Assembly (NCBI RefSeq): GCF_005771535.1
Contig: NZ_VANU01000005.1
Location: forward strand, 240,213-304,212
Reading direction: 5' to 3'
DNA: 64,000 nucleotides
Origin: Arcobacter arenosus
Lineage (GTDB): Bacteria > Campylobacterota > Campylobacteria > Campylobacterales > Arcobacteraceae
Of this stretch, positions 47,173-54,954 are shown piece after piece. Every line of letters begins with the position of its first letter. Position 1 is the stretch's first letter. The notes beneath the pieces are model-generated. The model was not told the DNA's origin, made no database searches, and was given only the letters and a program-made list of their open reading frames with translations. Made by a program: the position numbers and the translations under genes.

Positions 47173-49980
47173 TTACGCTTTGTAAATCTTTACTGCACAT
47201 TTTTTAAAGTCTGTTTGTTTTGATTGCGGACAAGTAGCATCTAAACAAACTTTATTAATAAATACTTTTTCATCAAACCAAGGAACAAATACTAATCCTC
47301 TTGAAGGTCTATTTCTTCCTCTAGTTTCCACTCTTGCTTTAACTTTTCCACGTCTAGATTCAACCCAGCAAAGTCCACCTTGTGAAACTCCATATTTTTT
47401 TGCATCTTCTGGATGCATATAACATAATGCTTCTGGAACTGCTCTATATAATTCTGGAACTCTCATTGTCATTGTTCCACTATGCCAGTGTTCTAAAACT
47501 CTACCTGTACTCATCCATACTGGATACTCAGCATCTGGTTTTTCTGGTGGATCCATATATGGTCTAGCAAAAATCTTCGCTTTGTTTTTTAAAGATTTTT
47601 TAGTTTTATCTTTGATACCTGTTAAATCACCTTGTGCAAGTGCTTTAGCTAAAGTACCATAGAATGCAAACTCTGTATGACCTGTTTCTTTTCCATATTT
47701 TTTTGCATATGGATCGTATTTAGTATTAAATCTCCATTGAGTCTCTTTACCATCAACAACTGGCCATTTTAAACCTCTTACTTTGTGATATGTATCAAAG
47801 TCAGCTAAATCGTGCGCATGCCCTCTTCCGAAGTTTGCATACTCTTCAAATAGATATTTTTGGATATGGAAACCATAACCTTTCCAAACTTCTCCATCAC
47901 TTCCTTTAACATTTCTACTATCACCTAATGCATCTGTATCATCAAAACCTACATTGATTGGGTCTTCCATATCTTTTGGATATTTAACTCCACCTTGTTT
48001 ATATAAAATTTCAAACATTGTAGTGTTTTCGTCATATCCCATTTTTTTAGCTTCTGCTATTACATTTGGAAGTTTTTTACCATTTCTTAGAGTATATTCA
48101 CCCCATAAATCTTTAACTGTAAATCTTTTTGAAAGTTCTACCCATTGCCATGTATCAGACATTGCATCACCTACAGGTAATACTTGTTGTCTCCAGTGTT
48201 GAGTTCTTCTTTCAGCATTTCCATATGCTCCCCATTTTTCATAAATCATTGCTGATGGTAAAATAAGGTCAGAAACTTTTGCAGAAATTCCTGGATATCC
48301 ATCTGAAGTTACGATAAAGTTATCCATTTGTCTTGCTGCTTTAATCCAGTGAGTTGCACTTGCAGTATCTTGATATGGATTACAAACATTTACCCATGCA
48401 AATTTAATAACACCATCTTCAATATCTCTATGGATTTTCATAATATGTTGATTTCCTACTGGATTTAATGTTCCTAATGGAACTTTCCATGCTTTTTCAA
48501 CGATTTCTCTATGTTTACCATTTGCAACCATCATATCAGCAGGTAATCTGTGACAGAAAGTTCCTACTTCTCTTGCTGTACCACAAGCACTTGGTTGACC
48601 AGTTAATGAGAATGCTCCAGAACCTGGTTTTGCTTGTTTATTTAATAAAAAGTGAACATTATATGCTAAAGTATTTACCCAAGTACCTCTTGTGTGTTGG
48701 TTCATACCCATAGTCCAGAAAGATACTACTTTTCTAGATTTTTCAATATATAAAGAAGCTAATGTTTGAAGTTTTTGTTTAAACTCTTCTAGTGACTCAT
48801 CAGGGTTACCTTTAGAGATTTTAGCAACATAATCTAATGTATAAGGCTCTAAGAATTTTTTGTATTCTTCAAAAGAGATTTCCCAGTGTTTTAATCCAGC
48901 TGGTTTATTAACCATCTCATCTCCAGCTTTATATCCATAAGGTGCTAGTGCAGGAGCTTCTGTTTCAGAAACTATTTTTTTCATCTCTTTAGAGATTGTT
49001 TCCATCTCAGCAGCTGTATATTTACCATCTTTAAGTGATTTTTCACCCTCTCTTCTCATACCATAACCCATATTAACAGGGCTTGCTGCAAAAACAATAT
49101 GTTTTTTAACAAAATCCCAATCAATTGCTTCAGGGTGGTTATATACAATCTCTCTTGCAATATAGTTCCATAAAGCTAAGTCTGTGTTTGGAGTAAAGAT
49201 AATCTCCATATCAGCTAAGTCTGAAGTTCTATGTCTATAAGTTGAAATATTTACAACTTTAACGTTTTTTGGATCAGATAATTTTCTATCAGTTACCCTT
49301 GACCATAAAATTGGGTGCATCTCAGCCATATTTGATCCCCAAGATACTACAGTGTCAGTTAACTCAATATCATCATAACATCCAGATGGTTCATCAATAC
49401 CAAATGTTTGATAGAAACCAACAACAGCAGATGCCATACAGTGTCTTGCATTTGGATCAATAGCATTTGATCTAAATCCACCTTTCATCATCTTTTGTGC
49501 TGCATAACCTTCCATAACTGTATATTGCCCAGAAGCAAATACCCCTACTCCCTCAGGTCCGCTAGCTTTAAGTGCTTTTTTGATGTGAACTTCCATCTCA
49601 TCAAATGCTCTTTGCCATGAAACAGGTGCAAATTTACCGTTTTTATCAAACTCACCTTTTTCGTTTACTCTTAATAATGGAGTTTTTAATCTATCTGCTC
49701 CATACATAATTTTTGCATTAAAATAACCTTTAATACAGTTAAGACCTCTATTAACTGGTGCTGCTGGATCTCCTTTAACTGCAACGATTCGTCCATTTTT
49801 CGTTGCCATCATAATTCCACAACCTGTACCACAAAATCTACATGCTGCTTTGTCCCATCGCCAACCAGCTTCTGCTTGATTTGAAGCTGCTTGTAAATTA
49901 CTTGGGACTGACATACCAACTGCTGCTGCTGCAGAAGCTGCTGCCGAACTTTTTAGAAAATCTCTTCTTGAAAGTGCCAT
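47173..49980 (-). CDS. napA: Periplasmic nitrate reductase catalytic subunit NapA
   Basis: 935 residues from the ATG at 49980, which has AGGAGAGG immediately upstream and gives the Tat signal [20 protein letters not shown]. An in-frame ATG 33 nt earlier (50013) is rejected. The [4Fe-4S] site is CRFCGTGCG plus a fourth Cys in GLNCIKG. The molybdenum ligand is the Cys of [12 protein letters not shown]. It reduces nitrate to nitrite with a bis-MGD cofactor. The length and insertions are those of the Campylobacterota type. Confidence 0.97.
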   Translation of the reverse strand: MALSRRDFLKSSAAASAAAAVGMSVPSNLQAASNQAEAGWRWDKAACRFCGTGCGIMMATKNGRIVAVKGDPAAPVNRGLNCIKGYFNAKIMYGADRLKTPLLRVNEKGEFDKNGKFAPVSWQRAFDEMEVHIKKALKASGPEGVGVFASGQYTVMEGYAAQKMMKGGFRSNAIDPNARHCMASAVVGFYQTFGIDEPSGCYDDIELTDTVVSWGSNMAEMHPILWSRVTDRKLSDPKNVKVVNISTYRHRTSDLADMEIIFTPNTDLALWNYIAREIVYNHPEAIDWDFVKKHIVFAASPVNMGYGMRREGEKSLKDGKYTAAEMETISKEMKKIVSETEAPALAPYGYKAGDEMVNKPAGLKHWEISFEEYKKFLEPYTLDYVAKISKGNPDESLEEFKQKLQTLASLYIEKSRKVVSFWTMGMNQHTRGTWVNTLAYNVHFLLNKQAKPGSGAFSLTGQPSACGTAREVGTFCHRLPADMMVANGKHREIVEKAWKVPLGTLNPVGNQHIMKIHRDIEDGVIKFAWVNVCNPYQDTASATHWIKAARQMDNFIVTSDGYPGISAKVSDLILPSAMIYEKWGAYGNAERRTQHWRQQVLPVGDAMSDTWQWVELSKRFTVKDLWGEYTLRNGKKLPNVIAEAKKMGYDENTTMFEILYKQGGVKYPKDMEDPINVGFDDTDALGDSRNVKGSDGEVWKGYGFHIQKYLFEEYANFGRGHAHDLADFDTYHKVRGLKWPVVDGKETQWRFNTKYDPYAKKYGKETGHTEFAFYGTLAKALAQGDLTGIKDKTKKSLKNKAKIFARPYMDPPEKPDAEYPVWMSTGRVLEHWHSGTMTMRVPELYRAVPEALCYMHPEDAKKYGVSQGGLCWVESRRGKVKARVETRGRNRPSRGLVFVPWFDEKVFINKVCLDATCPQSKQTDFKKCAVKIYKA

Positions 49981-50016
49981 TTCCTCTCCTTTAATGAAAT
50001 TGTTTTCAAACAAGTA

Positions 50017-50022
50017 ATTCTA
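50017..50022 (-). promoter_or_regulatory. Putative -10 element of the napA promoter
   Basis: TAGAAT on the minus strand. With it, transcription would start near 50010, and the nearest activator palindrome would be centred about 42 bases upstream. Confidence 0.4.
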
Positions 50023-50045
50023 ACAATTAAGTAAAGGTTTATTTC

Positions 50046-50059
50046 TTGACTTGTGTCAA
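50046..50059 (-). promoter_or_regulatory. Crp/Fnr-type operator upstream of napA (proximal)
   Basis: TTGACTTGTGTCAA, a perfect TTGAC-N4-GTCAA palindrome 66 bases before the napA ATG. It fits the FNR/FixK/DNR family and lies at about -42 to a plausible -10, the class II activator position. Confidence 0.65.
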
Positions 50060-50134
50060 ATTTTTTAAAAAGTTTTATTGTTTACAGATACCATAAAATG
50101 GGAGATTGAAACTATTATTTTTTTTGAAAGAAAA

Positions 50135-50148
50135 TTGACCTAAGTCAA
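50135..50148 (-). promoter_or_regulatory. Crp/Fnr-type operator upstream of napA (distal)
   Basis: TTGACCTAAGTCAA, a second perfect TTGAC-N4-GTCAA palindrome, 89 bases upstream of the first. The stretch 49981-50237 has no gene; apart from these sites and the terminator at 50189 it is AT-rich. Confidence 0.55.
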
Positions 50149-50188
50149 ATTTTTTTAGAAAAAAAGTGACTATAATTTATGTAAAAAT

Positions 50189-50232
50189 AAAACCGATATA
50201 ATGTTTTCTATCCAATTTCAAATATCGGTTTT
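50189..50232 (-). terminator. Terminator of the regulator/sensor transcript
   Basis: AAAACCGATAT (50189-50199) and ATATCGGTTTT (50222-50232) are perfect 11-base complements with a 22-base loop. On the minus strand the hairpin just follows the stop at 50238 and is followed by ATTTTT. Confidence 0.65.
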
Positions 50233-50237
50233 TTTTC

Positions 50238-51233
50238 TTAAGCTTTTTTATCAATACTACAACTAGACAATAACTTATCTAATTCTGCTTTTAAATCTTG
50301 TAATTTTTTTGTTGATTTTAATAACTCTTCGGTTGATTCAATTACTATATCTTCACTTCTATCAATTTGACTCATAACTTCAGATTTATTTTCAATTTCA
50401 CTAATTAAATTATCAAACTCATCGGTTAAACTTTCAAGTTTTTCTGATGCTAGTTTAGATTGTTCTAAAGCATTTTGTGAATAATTTACTGCACTTGAAA
50501 CTTTTGAGATAAATTGATTAAAGTTATCTGCCATCTCAACAAACTCTTTTTCACCTTCAACTTTTATTGGTGCCATCTCATTAATATTTTTAGTTCCAAT
50601 CTCTTTAGCTTTTTCAATAAACTCATTTGCATGACTTTGTATTTGTCTTAATTGTATTAAAGAATAAAGTGAGAATATAAATAAAAAGGCAAAAGCAGTG
50701 TATTGGAAATTTTTAATAAAATTAGTTTTTTCCTCTATATAATTAGTATAAAGGGTAACAATCTCATCTACTTCAAATAGTAATTCATTATTTGCTTCAT
50801 TAAAGTAAAGTAATAATGAGTTGATTTTTTGTGTATCATTTTTTAAAATTGCTTCTTTAAACTCTAAAGAATTTTTATAAAAAACATTCCATAAAACTTG
50901 AACTTTTTCAATTTGAGATTTGATACTATTAACAGGTGCTTCTGCTATATTAAGAGTTTTATTTCCATCTTTTAATGTTGCTAGTCCAAAGATAAATTGA
51001 GAAATTGCCTTATCCATCTCTGTAAAATTTTTTGATTTTGTTTGATTTATTAAATATATGTTTTTAGTAATTCTTTGAGTAAGCATTCTTTGTTTACCTG
51101 CAATATTTACAATCAAGGCATCTTTAGTGTTTTTGTAATTAAGATGTATTGTAATAGAGATAACTGTAAATATTGTTATCATCAATAATGCACCTATAAC
51201 TTTTATTTTATTACTTACACTTTGAGTTTTCAT
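50238..51233 (-). CDS. Orphan PilJ-type (nitrate/nitrite sensor-like) membrane protein
   Basis: 331 residues. Membrane span 1 (about 10-28) and span 2 (about 173-193) flank a periplasmic helical domain that begins AGKQRMLTQRITKNIYL, the P-box-like motif of PilJ/NarX-type sensors. The cytoplasmic part is a coiled coil with no kinase, MCP or other output domain (ends KLQDLKAELDKLLSSCSIDKKA). It overlaps the upstream Crp/Fnr gene by 4 nt. Signalling to that regulator, or to another partner, is inference. Confidence 0.75.
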   Translation of the reverse strand: MKTQSVSNKIKVIGALLMITIFTVISITIHLNYKNTKDALIVNIAGKQRMLTQRITKNIYLINQTKSKNFTEMDKAISQFIFGLATLKDGNKTLNIAEAPVNSIKSQIEKVQVLWNVFYKNSLEFKEAILKNDTQKINSLLLYFNEANNELLFEVDEIVTLYTNYIEEKTNFIKNFQYTAFAFLFIFSLYSLIQLRQIQSHANEFIEKAKEIGTKNINEMAPIKVEGEKEFVEMADNFNQFISKVSSAVNYSQNALEQSKLASEKLESLTDEFDNLISEIENKSEVMSQIDRSEDIVIESTEELLKSTKKLQDLKAELDKLLSSCSIDKKA

Positions 51234-51895
51234 ATTCCAACTCCCATATATATTCCTTTTAATTCATCATAATTATTTATTATTATCTTACCCTTATCTA
51301 TGTCAATGGTTCCATTTCTAGATAATCTTTTTAAAACCCTTGATAAAGTTTCAGGTTGGATATGTAAAAGAAGTGATACTTCTGTTCTTTTTAAATCATT
51401 AAACATATCTAAATCATTTATTAACATAAATGCAACCTTTGATGTTGCATCAAAAACCAACTCTCTGTTTATAATACATTGGAGCTGTTGATTTTTATAT
51501 ATTAATTCTTCAACAAATTTCATTACAAGTTCATTTTGATATAAAAAACTCTCTTTGAATTGTTTATAATCAATTGATAAAAGTGTACTCTCTTTTATAA
51601 ACTCTGCATTTGAGAAACACCTAACTTGATTTTCCTCTAAACTTGAAAGTTCAGATATCATAGTATTAGCATATACATAATATAAAAAAATCTCATTATC
51701 ATATTTATCAATTTTGTAAACTTTTATTTGACCTTCTAATAGAAACAATAATTTATCCGTAGTATCAGCTTCATAATACAAAATTGAATCTTTTTCATAT
51801 CTTGAAATATGACTTATCTCTTTTAATACCTTTAATTCCTCTTCACTAATATGTGAAAAGAGATTGATACTTTTTATAGCCTCATCTAATTTCAT
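51230..51895 (-). CDS. Crp/Fnr-family transcription regulator
   Basis: 221 residues from the ATG at 51895 (preceded by GGGAG); an in-frame start at 51952 would run through the promoter palindrome. A cyclic-nucleotide-type beta barrel (about 15-120), dimer helix and winged helix. The recognition helix is IQPETLSRVLKRLS, with the E..SR pattern FNR uses to read TTGAT. The N-terminal FNR cysteines are absent, so it is not an Fe-S oxygen sensor. Divergent from the second regulator. Confidence 0.88.
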   Translation of the reverse strand: MKLDEAIKSINLFSHISEEELKVLKEISHISRYEKDSILYYEADTTDKLLFLLEGQIKVYKIDKYDNEIFLYYVYANTMISELSSLEENQVRCFSNAEFIKESTLLSIDYKQFKESFLYQNELVMKFVEELIYKNQQLQCIINRELVFDATSKVAFMLINDLDMFNDLKRTEVSLLLHIQPETLSRVLKRLSRNGTIDIDKGKIIINNYDELKGIYMGVGI

Positions 51896-51923
51896 TTTTC
51901 TCCCTGTATTCCCAACATCAGAT

Positions 51924-51929
51924 ATTGTA
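51924..51929 (-). promoter_or_regulatory. Putative -10 element of the leftward regulator gene
   Basis: TACAAT on the minus strand. A start site at 51917 would place the palindrome at 51952-51965 exactly at -41.5. Confidence 0.4.
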
Positions 51930-51951
51930 TAAAAAAAAACTTTTAATATCA

Positions 51952-51965
51952 TTGATTTATATCAA
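51952..51965. promoter_or_regulatory. Crp/Fnr-type operator between the two divergent regulators
   Basis: TTGATTTATATCAA, a perfect consensus TTGAT-N4-ATCAA. It lies 57 bases from the leftward ATG and 44 from the rightward one, so it can serve both genes, and autoregulation is likely. Confidence 0.75.
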
Positions 51966-52008
51966 CTTCAGAATAACATTTTAAGGAATCTGTATATATA
52001 CTTCTTGA

Positions 52009-52650
52009 ATGAAAACAATAAATAGATTACAAAAGCATGAAATTTTTAATGGCTTGGAACAAAATGAATTAGAAAAAATAGCCCAAATCACCATAACAAA
52101 AAATTTTGATAAAGACCAGATAATTTTCTATGAAACAGAAGAACCTAAATATTTTTATCTACTAAATAATGGGGTAGCAAAGGTTTATAAAGTTGATTCA
52201 AAAGGAAATGAGATAGTTTTGCATAATTTTGCAGCTCCAACTATGATAGCAGAAATGGCATCCATTGAAAACTTTAAATTCCCTGCAAGTTGTGTCGCTA
52301 TGGATAATTGTGAGTTTCTTCTAATAAAAAAAGAGGAATTTGTTAAACTTTTAAAAGCTAATCCTGACATCTCTTTTCATGTAATTAAATCATTAACAAG
52401 AAAAATCAGAGGAATGGAAGGTCTTTTAAATAGAAGTTTAATTTTTGATGCCACAACAAAAGTTGCTCACTATATAATTGAACGTACTGACGATTTTATT
52501 ATGAAAAAAAATAAAGAAGTGGCAAATGAGTTAAATATGACTCCAGAAACTCTATCAAGAGTTCTTAAAAAACTTAAAGATTTAAATATCTTAGATAAAG
52601 ATAGAAATATACTAAATAAAGATAAATTAGAAACATTCTTAGACTTTTAA
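52009..52650 (+). CDS. Crp/Fnr-family transcription regulator
   Basis: 213 residues. Sensor barrel (about 15-120), dimer helix, and winged helix with recognition helix MTPETLSRVLKKLK, nearly the same as in the divergent neighbour. No FNR-type Fe-S cysteines; a DNR/NssR-like role in nitric oxide or nitrogen-oxide sensing is possible. The ATG at 52009 has an in-frame TGA just before it and no ribosome-binding site in the normal place. A TATATA box lies 10-15 bases upstream, so the mRNA may be almost leaderless. Confidence 0.88.
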   Translation: MKTINRLQKHEIFNGLEQNELEKIAQITITKNFDKDQIIFYETEEPKYFYLLNNGVAKVYKVDSKGNEIVLHNFAAPTMIAEMASIENFKFPASCVAMDNCEFLLIKKEEFVKLLKANPDISFHVIKSLTRKIRGMEGLLNRSLIFDATTKVAHYIIERTDDFIMKKNKEVANELNMTPETLSRVLKKLKDLNILDKDRNILNKDKLETFLDF

Positions 52651-52654
52651 TTCA

Positions 52655-52668
52655 TTGATTTATATCAA
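52655..52668 (+). promoter_or_regulatory. Crp/Fnr-type operator of the hemerythrin operon
   Basis: TTGATTTATATCAA, identical to the site at 51952, inside a larger perfect palindrome ATTCATTGATTT/.../AAATTC-like (52650-52673). A TATTAT -10 box at 52691-52696 puts the start at 52703 and the operator exactly at -41.5. Confidence 0.75.
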
Positions 52669-52717
52669 TGAATTTATTTATATTTTCATATATTATTCTT
52701 AAAAAAAAGGATGATAT

Positions 52718-53143
52718 ATGAATGTAAATGAATTTATGACAAATGACCACAGAGCTTGTGACGAACAATTTGCTAATCTTGAAAATATGATTGACCAAGG
52801 AAATTTTGACAATGGTATATCTATGTTTGAAGAGTTTCATGAGCATATGATAAAACACTTCGATATGGAAGAAAAAGTTATGTTCCCAATGTTTAATGAG
52901 GCACAAAGTGAAGGTTGTAATCCAACTCAAGTTATGATAATGGAACACAATCAAATGAGAGCTTTATTAAATAAAATGAAAAGTGCTATCCAAGTAAAAG
53001 ATAAAAACTCTTTTTTAGGTCTTAGTGAAAATCTAATGTTTTTAGTTCAACAACACAATATGAAAGAAGAACAAATAATGTACAACTTAGTTGATAATGC
53101 TTTAGATTCACAAGAAGTTATAAACAAAATGAACGAGATTTAA
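52718..53143 (+). CDS. Hemerythrin-domain protein
   Basis: 141 residues, four-helix hemerythrin. Iron ligands are visible in TNDHRACDEQF (His about 11), FEEFHEHMIKHFDMEEKVMF (HxxxE region), MIMEHNQMR and LVQQHNMKEEQIMY. It could bind O2 or NO, or act like YtfE/Ric in Fe-S repair. AAAGGA lies six bases upstream of the ATG. First gene of a three- or four-gene operon behind a Crp/Fnr operator. Confidence 0.9.
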   Translation: MNVNEFMTNDHRACDEQFANLENMIDQGNFDNGISMFEEFHEHMIKHFDMEEKVMFPMFNEAQSEGCNPTQVMIMEHNQMRALLNKMKSAIQVKDKNSFLGLSENLMFLVQQHNMKEEQIMYNLVDNALDSQEVINKMNEI

Positions 53144-53144
53144 A

Positions 53145-53399
53145 ATGTTAAAAGAGATTTTACTTGATTGTACAATGCTTGAATCACCAGAGCCACTAAA
53201 TTTGGTTATTCAAAACCTTGGAAATATATCTAAAACAACTTATATAAAAATGATCCATAGAATGCAACCAATGATGTTATTTAATATCTTAGATCAAAAT
53301 GGTTTTAAATATATAACAATGGAAGAAAACAATCAAGTTGAAATCTATATATTTAAAGAAGAGTTCTATGAGGAGCAAAAAAGATGTATACAGGATTAA
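53145..53399 (+). CDS. DUF2249-type small protein
   Basis: 84 residues. LLDCTMLESPEPLNLVIQNLGN, then YIKMIHRMQPMMLFNILDQNGF and a short C-terminal beta strand resemble the DUF2249/TusA-like fold found beside hemerythrins and nitric-oxide genes. It follows the hemerythrin gene by 1 nt and overlaps the membrane-protein gene by 16 nt. Confidence 0.78.
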   Translation: MLKEILLDCTMLESPEPLNLVIQNLGNISKTTYIKMIHRMQPMMLFNILDQNGFKYITMEENNQVEIYIFKEEFYEEQKRCIQD

Positions 53400-54643
53400 G
53401 CCTAGACCAAGCTCCACCATTTGAAGCACCTTTAAAATTTTTCTTAACAGCTCCACTTTTTGCAACATTGGCTGGAATAATTGTATTTTTTTTAGATGAC
53501 TTAAATATGTTTGCAAGGCAAACTATTGGACTAGTACATATCTTAACAATTGGATTTATGATGATGATTATATTTGGAGCATTACTTCAAATGCTTCCAG
53601 TAGTTGCAGGAGCAGTTATAAAAAAACCAAAAATAGTAGCAAATACAACTTATAGTTTTCTATTAATAGGGGTTATATCATTTTTTCTTGGTTTTTATTT
53701 TTATGAAAAAAGTGCTTTGTTTATTTCATCAATATCATTACTAACAGCATCAGTTGTTTTTTTAGGTATTTGTTTATATGAACTAATGAAAGTAAAACCA
53801 AAATCTTTTATTGTTCAAGGTATGATTTTTTCTACTTTTTTTGCACTTTTAGCTATATTTATTGGGATTTATATGGGTATTTCCCATGCAAAAGAAAATA
53901 TTAGTGCATCATATTTTCTTTTTACAAGTATCCATTATAATTTTGTTTTTGTAGGATTTATCTTTTTATTAATTGCCTCTATTACATTTCAAGTTGTTCC
54001 TATGTTTTGGGTAACTAATCCATTTGAAAAAACAAAACAAAAATTTATAATCTATTTTACAGTAGTTATGTTAGTTATATTTTCTATATCTTTATTATTA
54101 GGGCTTCAAGATTTATTTTTTTATAAAATTGCTTTATTTTTTATTTGTTCATATTTTGCATATCAAACAATAAAAACTATTATAAGTAGAAAAAGAAAAT
54201 TAAAAGATTTATCAGTTAACTACTATCTTACAAGTATGTTTTTTCTAATTTTAGGTTCACTATATTTTATAATTTATGATTTTTTTAATCTTAAAATTGA
54301 GATTTTAGCAGTCTTATGGGGAATTGGTTTTATTATGTCAATTATGAATGGAATGTTATATAAAATAGTTCCTTTTTTAGCATGGTTTCATCTAAGCTCA
54401 AAAGGTTTTTTTGATATACCAACAATTAGAGATATGATTCCACCTAAACAAATTGAGATACAATTCTTTTTACACCTTGGTGCAATTATATTTTTTCTAT
54501 TATTTTTGATTTTTGAGTACTCAATTTTATTAAAACTTGCAGCAGTTGTTTTTGCTCTATCAAATATATATTTATTTTTTAATCTTTTCAAAGCTGCTAA
54601 AGTCTATTTAGATTTTGATACAAGTCAAAGTATACTAAACTAA
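53384..54643 (+). CDS. Polytopic membrane protein with repeated haem-copper-like His/Gly/Pro motif
   Basis: 419 residues, about 12 membrane spans, AGGAG eight bases upstream. Three segments share a pattern: HILTIGFMMMIIFGALLQML-P (His 52), HYNFVFVGFIFLLI...QVVP (His 184), and WGIGFIMSIMNGMLYKIVP (about 312-330), the last ending WFH with His 336. This resembles NnrS and cytochrome oxidase subunit I-like proteins, but I cannot assign it to either. Membrane histidines could bind haem or copper. A link to NO handling comes from the hemerythrin/DUF2249 context. Confidence 0.7.
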   Translation: MYTGLSLDQAPPFEAPLKFFLTAPLFATLAGIIVFFLDDLNMFARQTIGLVHILTIGFMMMIIFGALLQMLPVVAGAVIKKPKIVANTTYSFLLIGVISFFLGFYFYEKSALFISSISLLTASVVFLGICLYELMKVKPKSFIVQGMIFSTFFALLAIFIGIYMGISHAKENISASYFLFTSIHYNFVFVGFIFLLIASITFQVVPMFWVTNPFEKTKQKFIIYFTVVMLVIFSISLLLGLQDLFFYKIALFFICSYFAYQTIKTIISRKRKLKDLSVNYYLTSMFFLILGSLYFIIYDFFNLKIEILAVLWGIGFIMSIMNGMLYKIVPFLAWFHLSSKGFFDIPTIRDMIPPKQIEIQFFLHLGAIIFFLLFLIFEYSILLKLAAVVFALSNIYLFFNLFKAAKVYLDFDTSQSILN

Positions 54644-54682
54644 TTTAGTATACAATTGTTTTATCCCAATAAAGGATTTAAC

Positions 54683-54925
54683 ATGTACAAATTAGTTTTC
54701 ATTTTAGCTTTTTTAATTATTGGCTCTTATGCTAATGATAACTTACAAGAAAAGAATCTTCAAAAACAAATTGAAAAAGAAAAGAAATATAAAGAGGAAC
54801 AAAAATTTTATCAAGGGAAAAACTACGATTTAGATAGTTTTAAAGTTGATGAAAACTCTTTAAAAAATATTCCTGAACAAAAAAACTACAATGAAGACTT
54901 TGATATGGATCATACCTATGACTAA
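54683..54925 (+). CDS. Small secreted protein
   Basis: 80 residues from the ATG at 54683, chosen for AAAGGA six bases upstream and the signal peptide MYKLVFILAFLIIGSYA. The mature part is about 64 residues, charged (QEKNLQKQIEKEKKYKEEQ), without cysteines, so it is probably disordered or helical. It lies 39 nt after the membrane-protein gene. I do not recognise it. Confidence 0.7.
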   Translation: MYKLVFILAFLIIGSYANDNLQEKNLQKQIEKEKKYKEEQKFYQGKNYDLDSFKVDENSLKNIPEQKNYNEDFDMDHTYD

Positions 54926-54950
54926 AAGTAGAGAATTTAATTCTCTACTT
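54926..54950. terminator. Bidirectional hairpin between the small secreted protein and letB
   Basis: AAGTAGAGAATT and AATTCTCTACTT are perfect 12-base complements separated by one base. It sits just between two convergent stop codons (54925 and 54955). T tracts are short on both sides. Confidence 0.6.
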
Positions 54951-54954
54951 AAAC

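Noticed and set aside
49981-50013. Longer napA reading frame starting at 50013.
   Set aside because: AGGAGAGG directly precedes the ATG at 49980, which also begins the Tat signal properly.
52652-52954. Leftward frame opposite the hemerythrin gene.
   Set aside because: Antisense to a well-supported iron-binding gene and unlike any protein; its neighbours give it no promoter.
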